From the NCBI GenBank assembly GCA_039816825.1, contig JBCBXA010000001.1, forward strand, positions 1-64,000: a DNA stretch of 64,000 nt. Reading direction: 5' to 3'. Numbering within the stretch: position 1 is the first letter of the stretch; each line of letters begins with the position of its first letter. The stretch is from JBCBXA01 sp039816825. GTDB taxonomy: Bacteria > Pseudomonadota > Alphaproteobacteria > Rhizobiales > Rhizobiaceae. Below, in pieces: positions 16,539-26,145 of this stretch. The notes under the pieces were generated by a model. The model worked only from the letters and a program-made list of their open reading frames with translations, was not told the origin of the DNA and searched no databases. A program made the position numbers and the translations under genes.

Positions 16539-17402
16539 TCAGAGCTGCTTCGTGTCGTCGACGATATCCATCAAGGCCAGACCACTGCTGCCCGGCTCCA
16601 CAACCGCAAAGGGGCCGCCCTGGTAGAGGTTTGCCGGATCGTCCAGCGACTGCTCGTGTTCCTTGGCCAGAATCTCAGCGGCGAATTGCTCTGCATTGTC
16701 CTTTGGCCGGTAGCCGAGAAAGGCTGCGCTGGAATTGTCCACCGGCACGCGGTCATTGTTGGACACGCCATAGACGATGGTGTGTTTGACCGTCGGCGTG
16801 TCTAGGCTGCGTTCCACCAACTGGATCAGGTCGCCAGTGCTCAGCCATGAGCCGAGAGCCCTTGCGCTTGTCACTTGCGCGCAACTGAGAATTCGCAGGC
16901 ACACACTCTCCAGTTGATGCTTGTCCCAATAAAGAGAGCCGAGGTCTTCGGCGAAGCACTTAGCGAGGCCGTAGAACGTGTCTGGCCGATGGGGCGCGTC
17001 GGTGCCGACACGCTCCGTCCGGTCATACATACCCACCACATGGATGGAGCTGGCATAGACCACCCGCCGCAGGCCGTTGACGCGTGCGGCCTCCCAAACC
17101 GTGTAGGCCCCCAGAATGTTGGATTTCAGAATGTCGTCAAACGGCGCTTCATCGCCAATCGCACCGAAATGCACCACCATGTCGGCATCTTCGAGCACTT
17201 CGGTCATGGCGGCGAGATCGCTGAGATCGGCTGCCTCGTACCGCTCGCCCGGATAGAGCTTGCCGATATCATCCACCTTGTCTGTCGAGACAAGCTCATC
17301 GCAGAGGGCCGTGAGTGGCTCGCGCAGGTGGGAACCGAGGCGGCCTGCTGCCCCTGTGAGCACAAGGCGTGAGAAACGTTTGCCGGAGGCAGTGGTTGGC
17401 AT
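16539..17402 (-). CDS. NAD-dependent epimerase/dehydratase family, uronate-dehydrogenase-like
   Basis: A 287-residue extended SDR. The NAD-binding motif TGAAGRLG lies at about residues 17-24, an Asp that prefers NAD in STDKVDD (about 40), and the catalytic Ser/Tyr/Lys in ASSIHVVG and YGLAKCFAE (about 143-151). The combination GRLG, SSIHVVGMYD and CLRILSC matches uronate dehydrogenases, which oxidise galacturonate or glucuronate to lactones. Its ATG overlaps the upstream oxidoreductase stop (TGATG). A sugar-acid enzyme in a sarcosine operon is unexpected, so the substrate may differ. Confidence 0.82.
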   Translation of the reverse strand: MPTTASGKRFSRLVLTGAAGRLGSHLREPLTALCDELVSTDKVDDIGKLYPGERYEAADLSDLAAMTEVLEDADMVVHFGAIGDEAPFDDILKSNILGAYTVWEAARVNGLRRVVYASSIHVVGMYDRTERVGTDAPHRPDTFYGLAKCFAEDLGSLYWDKHQLESVCLRILSCAQVTSARALGSWLSTGDLIQLVERSLDTPTVKHTIVYGVSNNDRVPVDNSSAAFLGYRPKDNAEQFAAEILAKEHEQSLDDPANLYQGGPFAVVEPGSSGLALMDIVDDTKQL

Positions 17403-18601
17403 CAGATAACGGCCTTTTCGATGAGCGGTTCGCCGCGTGTGATGCGGGCGTGGGAGAAGGGTGTCATGTCAAGCGTGCGATATTCGCCATGGCTGATCCA
17501 CTCTGCGAGACCGCGTCCCATGGCTGGTGACTGCTGGAGACCGTGGCCGGAGAAGCCGTTGATGAACAGGAAGTTCGATATCTCATCGTGCGGTCCGAGC
17601 ACCGCATTGTGGTCGAACGTGTTCATCGCATAGTGCCCGGCCCATTCGCTGGTGACCTTGATGGCTTCGAACTGCGGAATACGCGTCGCGATCACGGGCC
17701 AGATGTGCTCCTGCCAAAGACTGTGGTCCATGGTGAAATCGTCGAATGGCACTGCCGGGTCCACATCCAGATGTCCGCCCGCCAGATAGGTTTGCGGTCC
17801 GTCCTGGCGGAAGTGCACGCCGGATGGGTCGATGGTCAGCGGCAAATCGCGGTCCAGCGGCTTCTCGGCTGAGAAAATCCAGGTGAAGCGCTTGCGCGGT
17901 TCGACGGGCAGCTCAATGCCCGCCATAGCGGCACTCACGGCTGCCCGAGGCCCCGTCGCGTTGACGATCTGCCCGCAATTGATGGTCTCGCCGCTGGCAA
18001 GGGCAATCGATGTGATGCGGCCACCTTCGCGGTGCATGGAGATCACTTCGTTCTCCACGGTCTCAACACCGCGTTCCTTCGCGCTGCGCCGCCACCAGTC
18101 GAGGACGGCCTGGCAATCCCAGTAGCCTTCATTGACCGTGTTGATGGAGCCTAGAACCAGATCATCGACTTGGTAGAACGGATAGCGTTCCTGAATCTGA
18201 TCGGAGGTCAGGATCTCCGTTGCAGCGCCATTGGCGTGTTGCACGTGGATCATGTCCTGGAGCGTCTGAGCGAACTCCCGCGTATCAGCCATGTAGAGAT
18301 AGCCGTAGTTCTGGATCCGCAGCTCCGGCACGCGCTCGTCACCACCCATATGCTCCCGCAGATTGTTCACGAAGTCGGCGGCGAATTGGCTGATCCGAAC
18401 GTTGAGCGCCGTCGAAAACTGCTGACGCATGCAGGAATTGGTGTGCGACGTTGAGGTGTTGGCAAAGCTCAGATCGCGGTCGACCACTAGGATGGAGCCG
18501 TCAAACTCTGGATTGTCGGTGAGAAACCAGGCGACGGATGATCCCATCATCGCGCCGCCAATGATCACAACATCATAGGATTTCCGGTTGGGTGTCTGCA
18601 T
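17402..18601 (-). CDS. FAD-dependent oxidoreductase (DAO family)
   Basis: A 399-residue DAO-fold flavoprotein, started at ATG 18601 (MQTPNRKSYDVVIIGGAMMG), where the Rossmann motif begins within 14 residues. ADP-binding GGAMMGSSVAW carries a Met in place of a usual Gly. The substrate domain has VNEGYWDCQAVLDWW (about 178-192) and the C-terminal FAD segment GFSGHGLQQSPAMG (about 347-360). It resembles FOXRED1-like and sarcosine/dimethylglycine oxidases, but lacks C-terminal THF domains. It lies 11 bases after soxG and is coupled to the SDR gene. It probably oxidises a secondary or amino-acid amine. Confidence 0.87.
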   Translation of the reverse strand: MQTPNRKSYDVVIIGGAMMGSSVAWFLTDNPEFDGSILVVDRDLSFANTSTSHTNSCMRQQFSTALNVRISQFAADFVNNLREHMGGDERVPELRIQNYGYLYMADTREFAQTLQDMIHVQHANGAATEILTSDQIQERYPFYQVDDLVLGSINTVNEGYWDCQAVLDWWRRSAKERGVETVENEVISMHREGGRITSIALASGETINCGQIVNATGPRAAVSAAMAGIELPVEPRKRFTWIFSAEKPLDRDLPLTIDPSGVHFRQDGPQTYLAGGHLDVDPAVPFDDFTMDHSLWQEHIWPVIATRIPQFEAIKVTSEWAGHYAMNTFDHNAVLGPHDEISNFLFINGFSGHGLQQSPAMGRGLAEWISHGEYRTLDMTPFSHARITRGEPLIEKAVI

Positions 18602-18612
18602 AAAGCTCCGGC

Positions 18613-19188
18613 TCAGGCCGCGTTGAGCTTCAGACTGTCGGCAGCCAGTGTCCAGACATAGTGGCTGAAGCTCCGCCAGCACTCCAGACGGTACTCGTCT
18701 TTACCTGTTCTATGCAGAATGATCTCAGCCTTTGAGAAGATGGTCCGCGTGGCGGCACCCACAGCAAGCGAACTGTCCCGCAGATCGTGCGGACAGGCAC
18801 CGGCCAACACCGAGCGCGCGCCGGTACCCGAGATCACAATCGCCGTGTTGCGATGAGCCACATCCACGGCAGACACAGTGTCCGGCAGATTCTTGAAGCG
18901 ATCCATAAATCCCGGGTCGTCAGGGCCATAAACGTACCACTCGTCCGGGCCGATCCACAGGGCGTGGGCATCATCCTTGCCGGTTGTCGCTTTTGGCTTT
19001 TTCGGAAGCTCAAAACCCAGGGCTTTCTCAAGGAGATGAACCTGATCCGCATCGGCCCGCAGGCTGACGCGGGAGGCCGGTTCAGCTGCGGTGATGGAAG
19101 CCGTGTCATTGGCGATGTGGCGCTGGCCCAAGGGCAGGGCGCGCTCGTTGCTCAGATCAATCATACCGTCAACCATTGGTGCGCTCAT
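18613..19188 (-). CDS. soxG: Sarcosine oxidase, gamma subunit
   Basis: The start at 19188 (MSAPMVDGMIDLSNERALPL) lies inside the 3' end of soxA, overlapping it by 20 bases; the product has 191 residues. The fold is the small GcvT-like gamma chain, with ASRVSLRADADQVHLLEKAL, WIGPDEWYVYGPDDPG, VSAVDVAHRNTAIVISGTGA, ACPHDLRDSSLAVGAATRTI and a terminal ECWRSFSHYVW. It is an essential structural subunit of heterotetrameric sarcosine oxidase. Confidence 0.93.
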   Translation of the reverse strand: MSAPMVDGMIDLSNERALPLGQRHIANDTASITAAEPASRVSLRADADQVHLLEKALGFELPKKPKATTGKDDAHALWIGPDEWYVYGPDDPGFMDRFKNLPDTVSAVDVAHRNTAIVISGTGARSVLAGACPHDLRDSSLAVGAATRTIFSKAEIILHRTGKDEYRLECWRSFSHYVWTLAADSLKLNAA

Positions 19189-22183
19189 TGTCTGGATCAA
19201 AGAAAATGGGTGAGCAGACTTCGGCTTCGATGAAGCTGAGTTCGTCTCCATCCACCTTGGACGCCCAAACTGTACCGCCTGCATGCTCCATGCCGCCTGT
19301 CAGAGTGGCGATGGCGATGGATCGACCGCAATTCTCCGACCAGTAGGACGACGTCACATGGCCGACCATCGTATAGGGCACTTCCTGTTCGGTCTCGAAG
19401 ACAAGCTGAGCGCCTTCTTCGATCACCACATTTGGGTCCTTTGTCTTCAGGCCCACCAGCGCCTTGCGCCCTGGCGTAACAAGGTCTGGCCGCTTGAGGC
19501 CGCGTTTGCCAACGAAGTCAGCTTTCTTTTTGGAGACGGCCCAGCCCACACCGGCGTCGGCTGGGGTCAATGTGCCGTCTGTGTCCTGACCCACGATGAT
19601 GAAGCCCTTCTCGGCCCGCAGAACGTGCATGGCCTCTGTGCCGTAGAGGCAACCATCGGCAGCCAGAACCCGCTCCGCCAAAAGACGCATTAGGGCCGGT
19701 CCCTGATCGGCGGGAACATTCACTTCGTAGCCCAGTTCCCCGGAGAAAGAGACGCGGAACAAGCGGGTTGGAATACCCGCGATCCTGCCTTCGCGCACAC
19801 TCATATGGGGCATGGCTTCATTGGACAGGTCTATGCCCTCCACCAGCGGCTCAAGTATGTCGCGGGCCTTTGGCCCGGCTACAGCCATCACGGCCCACTG
19901 CTCGGATATGGAGGTCAGCCAGACGTTCCACTCCGGGAACTCGGTCTGGGCATAGTCTTCCATATGGTTCATCACCGAGGCGGCACCGCCCGTCGTGGTG
20001 GTGACGTGGAAGTGGTTCTCTCCCATTCGACCCACCACGCCGTCATCATACACAAACCCATCCTCGCGGAGCATGATACCGTAGCGCGTGCGGCCAACGC
20101 CCAGCTTGTCCCACGCATTGGAGTACATGAGGTTCATGAAGCGCGTGGCGTCTGTGCCCTTCACTTCGATCTTGCCGAGCGTCGATGCGTCGAACAGGCC
20201 CACTGACGTGCGAACGGTTCTGCACTCGCGGTTCACGGCGGCTGCCATGTTCTCGCCGCCGCGCGGGAAGTACCATGCGCGCTTCCACTGGCCGACATCC
20301 TCGAACACCGCGCCTTGCTCCACGGCCACGGTATGCATGGCGGTGGTGCGGGTGACGTCGAAAAGTTCGCCGCGATTGTGATTCACAATCGAACCGAAGG
20401 TGACTGGCGTGTAGGGCGCCCGGAAGGTCGTCAGGCCAACTTCCGGCACCGGTTTGCCGAGGGTTTCCGCCGCAATGGCCAAGCCATGCATGTTGGAGGT
20501 TTTGCCCTGGTCTGTGGCCATGCCGTTGGTGGTGTAGCGCTTCACATGCTCGATGGAATGGAAGCCCTCTTTCACCGCCAGGCGGATGTCCTTGGTCGTC
20601 ACGTCGTTCTGGAAATCGACAAAGGCTTTGCCCGTGTAACCGGCCTGCGCGCCATTGCTTGCGCCGATTTGCCCGCCTGTCCAGGCGGGGGATCCACCCA
20701 CATGGATGGTCGGTTTTTCGCCATCGGAGCCGGTGATGCCTTTGCCCGCCGTGTGGCCCGCGTCGGCAGCCTGCTCCACCATCTCGGAAAGATCATCGGT
20801 TCCCGCGCACGCGCCGACCGACACGCAGTCCTGCACGTTATCGCCGGGTATGAAGCGCTGGCGCTCGGCCTGCCACACCACCTTGCCCCTCGATTGGGAA
20901 TAGAGATGCACCGAAGGTGTCCAGCCAGAACTCATGAGAAGTGCATCGACCTCAAGCGTTTCGCTGCGACCCGAATTGCCATGTTGAACCGTAGCCGTTC
21001 GGACGCGAAGGCGGCCCTTGGTTTCGGTGATGGAGCCGTTGGCGATCACTCTGATGCCAGCTGCCTCTGCCTGCTGTGCCGCCTCTGACCGCTGTGCCCG
21101 GCTATCGATCACGGCCACAACATTTGCGCCAGCTGATGCCAGGTCCCGCGCCACGGCATAGGCGCTGTCATGGGCGGTGTAGATGGCGACATTGGTGCCC
21201 ACGGCAACGCCATACTCGTTGAGGAAACGCTGGGCCGCGCTGGCGAGCATGATGGCGGGGCGATCATTGTCGGGGAAGACCATGTGGCGCTCGATGGCAC
21301 CGGTGGCGATGATCGTTCTCCCGGCCCGAACCTGCCAAAGCCGTTCCCGCGGCGTGTCGGCTACTGGTTGCGATAGGTGTTCTGTCACGCGCTCTAGCAG
21401 GGTCACCATGTTCTGGTGGTAGTAGCCCCACGCAGTTGTGCGCGGCAGCAGCGTGACATTGTCCATGGAAGCCAGTCTGGCCAGCGTTGCAGCAGCCCAG
21501 TCGCCGCCCGTTTCACCGTCCAGCGTGATGCCTGTTTCAGACAGAAGGCGACCACCCATGAGCGCGTGCTCATCGGCCACCATCACCGTTGCACCGGTCT
21601 CGGCTGCGGCGAGCGCCGCCGTCAGCCCCGCAACGCCGGCACCGGCCACCAACACGTCCACATGGGCGAACTGATTGGCGTAGACGTCCGGGTCAGCCTC
21701 ATCGGGAGCGTCGCCGAGGCCAGCTGCGTTTCGGATCACGGGTTCATAGACCCGCTCCCATGCCGGCTTCGGCCACATAAAGGTCTTGTAGTAGAAGCCT
21801 GCCGGGAAGAAGCGGCTCAGACCGTCATTGATGGCACCCGCATCGAAGGCGAGGGACGGCCAGCGGTTCTGGCTCTCAGCGCTCATGCCATCGAACACTT
21901 CCTGTACGGTGGCGCGCACATTCGGCTGGCGGCGCGCATCGTCCCGGCGCACGCCGACAAGGGCGTTGGGCTCTTCGGGCCCTGCCGATAGAAACCCGCG
22001 CGGGCGGTGATATTTGAACGACCGCCCGATCAGATGGACGCCATTGGCGATCAATGCGGAGGCGAGCGTGTCGCCTTCGAGGCCGGTATAGGCCTGACCA
22101 TCAAATGTGAATCGCACTGTTTTTGAGGGTGAGAGCCGCCCGCGGCCCGCAACGCGGTTTGCGCCAGCCTGTTCGCTGTTCAT
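19169..22183 (-). CDS. soxA: Sarcosine oxidase, alpha subunit
   Basis: The 1004-residue length is standard. An N-terminal ferredoxin-like region (about 20-100, GDTLASALIANGVHLIGRSF) precedes an NAD-binding domain (VLVAGAGVAGLTAALAAAE, about 175; VAIYTAHDSAYAVARDLA, about 330) and a C-terminal aminomethyltransferase (GcvT) THF-binding domain (about 620-990; RTYGIMLREDGFVYDDGVV and FRVSFSGELGYEVNVPADQG). The tetramer oxidises sarcosine, passing the methyl group to THF as 5,10-methylene-THF, with H2O2 as product. It overlaps soxD by 4 bases and soxG by 20. Confidence 0.97.
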   Translation of the reverse strand: MNSEQAGANRVAGRGRLSPSKTVRFTFDGQAYTGLEGDTLASALIANGVHLIGRSFKYHRPRGFLSAGPEEPNALVGVRRDDARRQPNVRATVQEVFDGMSAESQNRWPSLAFDAGAINDGLSRFFPAGFYYKTFMWPKPAWERVYEPVIRNAAGLGDAPDEADPDVYANQFAHVDVLVAGAGVAGLTAALAAAETGATVMVADEHALMGGRLLSETGITLDGETGGDWAAATLARLASMDNVTLLPRTTAWGYYHQNMVTLLERVTEHLSQPVADTPRERLWQVRAGRTIIATGAIERHMVFPDNDRPAIMLASAAQRFLNEYGVAVGTNVAIYTAHDSAYAVARDLASAGANVVAVIDSRAQRSEAAQQAEAAGIRVIANGSITETKGRLRVRTATVQHGNSGRSETLEVDALLMSSGWTPSVHLYSQSRGKVVWQAERQRFIPGDNVQDCVSVGACAGTDDLSEMVEQAADAGHTAGKGITGSDGEKPTIHVGGSPAWTGGQIGASNGAQAGYTGKAFVDFQNDVTTKDIRLAVKEGFHSIEHVKRYTTNGMATDQGKTSNMHGLAIAAETLGKPVPEVGLTTFRAPYTPVTFGSIVNHNRGELFDVTRTTAMHTVAVEQGAVFEDVGQWKRAWYFPRGGENMAAAVNRECRTVRTSVGLFDASTLGKIEVKGTDATRFMNLMYSNAWDKLGVGRTRYGIMLREDGFVYDDGVVGRMGENHFHVTTTTGGAASVMNHMEDYAQTEFPEWNVWLTSISEQWAVMAVAGPKARDILEPLVEGIDLSNEAMPHMSVREGRIAGIPTRLFRVSFSGELGYEVNVPADQGPALMRLLAERVLAADGCLYGTEAMHVLRAEKGFIIVGQDTDGTLTPADAGVGWAVSKKKADFVGKRGLKRPDLVTPGRKALVGLKTKDPNVVIEEGAQLVFETEQEVPYTMVGHVTSSYWSENCGRSIAIATLTGGMEHAGGTVWASKVDGDELSFIEAEVCSPIFFDPDNERTNG

Positions 22184-22482
22184 TGAGCGGCCTCCGCATC
22201 TTCCACCAGGTTCGGGCGGGGCTCACCCTGTTTGTAGGTCATGATGAACTTGTCAGAATGGGTGTCCCGCAGCGCGTTGAAGAAACGGCCACACCCGTGA
22301 ACGTGCCGCCAGCGCTCAAAGGCTTTGCCCTTTATGTTCTCGCGCCGGAAAAGAAAGTCCGCAAAGGCTTCGTCTGAAATGTCGCTGTCGCCGGTGGGCC
22401 GCACAAGATGGGCTTCACCATGGTGGCGAAACTCCAGCTCTGGCCGTTCTTCCTCGCAATAGGGGCAGCGGATGAGAAGCAT
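22180..22482 (-). CDS. soxD: Sarcosine oxidase, delta subunit
   Basis: A 100-residue zinc-binding chain. Cys6 and Cys9 (RCPYCEEE) plus His60 and Cys64 (RHVHGCGRFFN) match the zinc ligands of SoxD, and the central HHGEAHLVRP and NIKGKAFERWRHVHGCGRFF are family signatures. Its stop overlaps the soxA start (ATGA). A 38-base gap separates it from the preceding YebY-like gene. Confidence 0.96.
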   Translation of the reverse strand: MLLIRCPYCEEERPELEFRHHGEAHLVRPTGDSDISDEAFADFLFRRENIKGKAFERWRHVHGCGRFFNALRDTHSDKFIMTYKQGEPRPNLVEDAEAAQ

Positions 22483-22520
22483 GTCACGTACTCACTGAAG
22501 AAGGCCCCCTTACAAGAGCC

Positions 22521-22997
22521 TCATTGAAAGTAAGGCGAGCCGCATTTGCGCAGCGCCACCTGATACACATTTGCCAGAACTGCACCGATGGTGGCCGGGT
22601 CAAGACCCGACTTCAGGTGGTCGCTCTGAGTTATCGCTTTGCCGATCATCAGCATGAAAATGTTGTCGTGCAACATGAAAGGTTCGTCGCCTGGCCCTCT
22701 TTGATCGTCGGGCGCTTCGAACATGGCAAAATCCACCCCATCCATGCGCAGGCAGATCACGTTTCCGCTGTCGAGCTTGAACGGCCACACCCCCGGAACA
22801 TCACTCGACTGAATGGCCGCCTCGCGAAAGAAGTGCGGCGCGCCTATGAAGGCCTGACGGTTGGAGAAGATGTCCGGATCGACCTGCTGGGCTTGGGCTG
22901 TTGCGGTCCATGCCAAAAGCCCCGCGCAAGCCGCGCAGATGTGGGGTAGTAGCGCGTTCAGTCCGTGGGAGGTGCGCTTAGTCACCAGCCTGGCCAT
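22521..22997 (-). CDS. Secreted YebY/DUF2511-like protein, copy 2
   Basis: The chosen start (22997) gives 158 residues with a signal peptide ending near TATAQAQ (about residue 38). The segment VWPFKLDSGNVICLRMDGVD resembles the DUF2511/YebY pattern WPF...sG...C. A second Cys lies in the C-terminal RKCGSPYFQ. It is paralogous to the gene directly upstream, which shares WPFK, an internal Cys and the CG-PY ending. The start overlaps that gene by 20 bases. Both sit between soxB and soxD. Function unknown; probably periplasmic, possibly with one disulfide. Confidence 0.7.
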   Translation of the reverse strand: MARLVTKRTSHGLNALLPHICAACAGLLAWTATAQAQQVDPDIFSNRQAFIGAPHFFREAAIQSSDVPGVWPFKLDSGNVICLRMDGVDFAMFEAPDDQRGPGDEPFMLHDNIFMLMIGKAITQSDHLKSGLDPATIGAVLANVYQVALRKCGSPYFQ

Positions 22998-23424
22998 CCT
23001 GGGGCAGAGTGTAAGGTGGCCCACAACGGGCGCGGGCTTCATTGCGCAAGTCAACAACGGCCTTCATGAGGCGTGCTGGATCCTGGTTTGGCTGCAGAAA
23101 TTTGCCCGAGGCAATCGTCTCTAGAATGAGCGCGGCTGGATCGGTTTCCAAAGTGAAACCCAAGCTGCGGTCGCCGACCTTGTTTGGGCCGTCCTGATAT
23201 TCGTGAAATGTGAAGAAGGTGAACAGGCCTACCCGGTAACAGAAGAAAAAACCTTCCGAGGCTTTGAACGGCCAGTCGCCTGAATAGTCCTGCAAAGAAA
23301 TGTGCGCGATGCGGTCATTTGGGTCCAGGAATTCGTCGAGCGAGCTCTCCTCGGCAAAGGCGTTCGCGCTAGCCGTGACCAGACAGGCGCACGCCATCGC
23401 CCAATGGGTCGCAAGTCGGCCCAT
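22978..23424 (-). CDS. Secreted YebY/DUF2511-like protein, copy 1
   Basis: A 148-residue protein with a signal peptide (about residues 1-24, ending ANAFAEE). The core reads GDWPFKASEGFFFCYRVGLF, then a region with two conserved blocks and a C-terminal RARCGPPY. It matches copy 2 in domain order and Cys positions though overall identity is low, so the duplication is old. It starts 5 bases after the soxB stop, so it is surely co-transcribed. I do not recognise a function. Confidence 0.72.
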   Translation of the reverse strand: MGRLATHWAMACACLVTASANAFAEESSLDEFLDPNDRIAHISLQDYSGDWPFKASEGFFFCYRVGLFTFFTFHEYQDGPNKVGDRSLGFTLETDPAALILETIASGKFLQPNQDPARLMKAVVDLRNEARARCGPPYTLPQDGQAGD

Positions 23425-23429
23425 ATCTC

Positions 23430-24683
23430 CTAGTGCGCCACTGCAGCGGCGGCGGCCTCGTCGATCAGGCGACCGGTCACAAAACGCTCAAGGCTGAAGG
23501 GCGCGTTGATGGGATGCGGGTCGTCGCGGGCGATCGTGTGTGCGAACACGTGGCCCGAACCGGGCGTGGCCTTGAAGCCGCCCGTGCCCCAGCCGCAGTT
23601 CACATAGAGGCCTGGAACCGGTGTCTTGGACAGGATTGGCGAGCGGTCAGGGGTTGTATCAACAATGCCGCCCCAGCTCCGCAGCATCTTCATCCGCGTG
23701 AAGATCGGGAACATCTCGCAAATCGCGTCCAGCGTGTGGCTGAGAATGTGCATGCCGCCCGTCTGGCTGTAGCTGTTGTACTGGTCGGTGCCTGCGCCAA
23801 TCACCAGCTCGCCCTTGTCGGACTGGCTGATATAGGCGTGCACGGTGTTCGACATGACCACGCATGGGAAGCACGGTTTTACCGGCTCTGAGACGAGGGC
23901 CTGGAGTGGGAAGCTTTCAAGCGGCATGCTCAGGTCGGCCATCTCCATGACGGTAGACGTGTGGCCTGCGGCAACAACTCCGATCTTGCGGGCGCCGATG
24001 GGGCCTTTGGTCGTTTCCACACCTGTGACATGACCATTGGAGCCGCGGCGGATGGCCGTGACTTCGCAATTCTGGATCACATGGACGCCCATGTCGGAGG
24101 CTGCGCGGGCATAACCCCATGCGACCGCATCGTGGCGCGCTGTGCCGCCTCGCCGTTGCAGGGCAGCACCCATGACAGGGTAGCGCGCGGACTGGCTGAT
24201 ATTCAGTGGCGGGCAGTAGTCCTTGGCCTGTTGCGGCGTCAGCCACTCATTGCCAACGCCATTCAACCGGTTCGCGTGGATGTGCCGCTTGGACACCTGC
24301 ACGTCATGCACATTGTGCGCCAGCATCATCACGCCACGCGGCGAATACATAACGTTGTAGTTGAGGTCCTGGCTCAGCCCATCCCACAGTTTCAGAGCGT
24401 GGTTATAGAGGCCCGCGCTTTCATCGTAGAGGTAGTTGGAGCGGATGATGGTGGTGTTGCGGCCCGTATTGCCGCCGCCGAGCCAGCCCTTCTCAAGTAC
24501 GGCCACATTGGTAACGCCGTGCTCTTTGGCCAGATAATAGGCTGTCGCTAGCCCATGACCGCCTGCGCCCACGATGATGACGTCATACTCCGCCTTGGGT
24601 GTCGGGTCCGCCCATTGCCGATCCCAACCAGAATGCTGGCGCATGCCTTCTCTGACAACGGCAAAACCTGAATATTTGCGCAT
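23430..24683 (-). CDS. soxB: Sarcosine oxidase, beta subunit
   Basis: The start at 24683 ([20 protein letters not shown]) matches the family N-terminus and has GGGAG upstream; the product has 417 residues. The FAD motif is [18 protein letters not shown] (about residues 35-52). His184 in [10 protein letters not shown] sits in the segment that carries the covalently bound flavin in this family. [20 protein letters not shown] (about 369-388) is the C-terminal signature. It is the catalytic subunit where sarcosine is oxidised, and first gene of a nine-gene operon. Confidence 0.97.
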   Translation of the reverse strand: MRKYSGFAVVREGMRQHSGWDRQWADPTPKAEYDVIIVGAGGHGLATAYYLAKEHGVTNVAVLEKGWLGGGNTGRNTTIIRSNYLYDESAGLYNHALKLWDGLSQDLNYNVMYSPRGVMMLAHNVHDVQVSKRHIHANRLNGVGNEWLTPQQAKDYCPPLNISQSARYPVMGAALQRRGGTARHDAVAWGYARAASDMGVHVIQNCEVTAIRRGSNGHVTGVETTKGPIGARKIGVVAAGHTSTVMEMADLSMPLESFPLQALVSEPVKPCFPCVVMSNTVHAYISQSDKGELVIGAGTDQYNSYSQTGGMHILSHTLDAICEMFPIFTRMKMLRSWGGIVDTTPDRSPILSKTPVPGLYVNCGWGTGGFKATPGSGHVFAHTIARDDPHPINAPFSLERFVTGRLIDEAAAAAVAH

Positions 24684-24946
24684 GATGGCGGCTCCCAAAA
24701 CAGGAAGATGACAAGGAGGCTGACGTCTCGTTGGTCGCTACTCTAGTCCACCTATCGATCCCAGCCAAATGGTTGAATGGTCCTCTGGATGCGACCAAGC
24801 GTGGCGCTTTGACCCTCTTGCGCCATGGCTGACGAGGATGTGCAAGCCATGCTCGCGCCAAACGCGGCGCAATGTGATATGGTCTCACAGAAAGACGAAA
24901 AGCTGCCAGGGCGAATGTGATTGGGAGAAGGCAGCAAGGGGGGGAA

Positions 24947-26059
24947 ATGGCTGGTCCCACACGTGACAGCCTGCGCGACCTGTCGCTCGAACTGACCGGG
25001 GCCGTTCTGGCGCAGGAGCGCTGGGGGTCGGCCCTTCAACATATGGCCGATCTCTTTGGCGGGTCTTTCGCTACCTTTGAACTGATAGACAAACGATCCG
25101 GTCGGCACCTGCAATATTTCGACTGCTCCGACATCGAAGTGAGGCAGGATTACCTCAATCACTTTTTGCCGCTTAATCCGCGTATTGCTTTCGGCAATCG
25201 GGCTGGCGCCCCCACCGTTTTGCACGATCATCTGTTCCTTGATGATGACGAAATGGACCGAGACCCGTTCTATGCGGATTTTCTTCGGCCGTTTGACCTT
25301 CGGTATTTTCTGTCTTTCCGGGCCTATGATTCCGCTGATGCGGTCGGTGTTTTCACCGTGCAGAGAAACGCGCGTGCGGGGGCTGCCGACGCCGAAATTG
25401 TCAGCGCAATCGAGCACATTGGCGGCGCTTTGAGTGACGTTGCTGAGGCCCAGAAGCGTTATGGAGAGTTGCTCTCGGATCTGACAACGATGGAGGTTGC
25501 ACTGGCCTCCATGTCTTTCGGCGTCATAACTTTTGACACCGCCGGTCGCGTCGTGGAGATGAACAGCGTTGCGCAGGACATGTGCCGTCAAGCCGACGGG
25601 CTGTCAGTCGTTGGAGGTGCTTTGAAGGCCGCGAACGATTTGGTTCAGGAGAAGCTGGCGAGAACCTTGTTCGGAGTGTTGGGTGACGGCAGCCAGAGAG
25701 AAGCCTTCTCTCATATGCTGTTGCCACGGCGCTCAGGTCTGCCACCCTACAAACTCACCTTCAGACCGCGCCTCTTTGATGGGCTTGGCGGTTACCATTC
25801 AAGCGGTGCAGTCGCCTTTGTCGAAGATCCGTGCCGCGACATGGTGATAGATATCGAGCACCTGAAAGATGGATTTGGCTTTACAACTGCCGAGGCGCGC
25901 GTCGCGCTCCTGATGGCGAAAGGTCAATCAGCTTCCGAAATGGCGGCTTCGAGCGGGGTGTCCATCGCCACGATCCGCACGCAGATTCAGCGCGTTTTGA
26001 ACAAGGCAGGCGCGCGTCGGCAGATCGATCTCGTGCGTATCCTTTCCCGCTACGTCTGA
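24947..26059 (+). CDS. LuxR-family regulator with GAF/PAS-like sensor region
   Basis: The start at 24947 follows AAGGGGGGGA; product 370 residues. A C-terminal LuxR/GerE HTH (about 305-365, GFTTAEARVALLMAKGQSAS, SVSIATIRTQIQRVLNKAG-like) is preceded by a GAF-like region (about 10-165) and a PAS-like segment (about 185-290, FGVITFDTAGRVVEMNSVAQ). No acyl-homoserine-lactone-binding domain is visible. It is divergent from soxB with a 263-base shared control region, so it is the obvious candidate regulator of the sox operon; that is inference. Confidence 0.87.
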   Translation: MAGPTRDSLRDLSLELTGAVLAQERWGSALQHMADLFGGSFATFELIDKRSGRHLQYFDCSDIEVRQDYLNHFLPLNPRIAFGNRAGAPTVLHDHLFLDDDEMDRDPFYADFLRPFDLRYFLSFRAYDSADAVGVFTVQRNARAGAADAEIVSAIEHIGGALSDVAEAQKRYGELLSDLTTMEVALASMSFGVITFDTAGRVVEMNSVAQDMCRQADGLSVVGGALKAANDLVQEKLARTLFGVLGDGSQREAFSHMLLPRRSGLPPYKLTFRPRLFDGLGGYHSSGAVAFVEDPCRDMVIDIEHLKDGFGFTTAEARVALLMAKGQSASEMAASSGVSIATIRTQIQRVLNKAGARRQIDLVRILSRYV

Positions 26060-26145
26060 CTGCCAGCGTCATCAAGTTTGATGACTTATGGGGGCCAGAC
26101 CGCTGCTAGCATTCTCCATATTAATGGTGCTGGCAGGAGCGCGAC

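Noticed and set aside
20315..21088. A 257-codon frame antisense to soxA
   Set aside because: SoxA is full length and conserved; the frame looks like a shadow.
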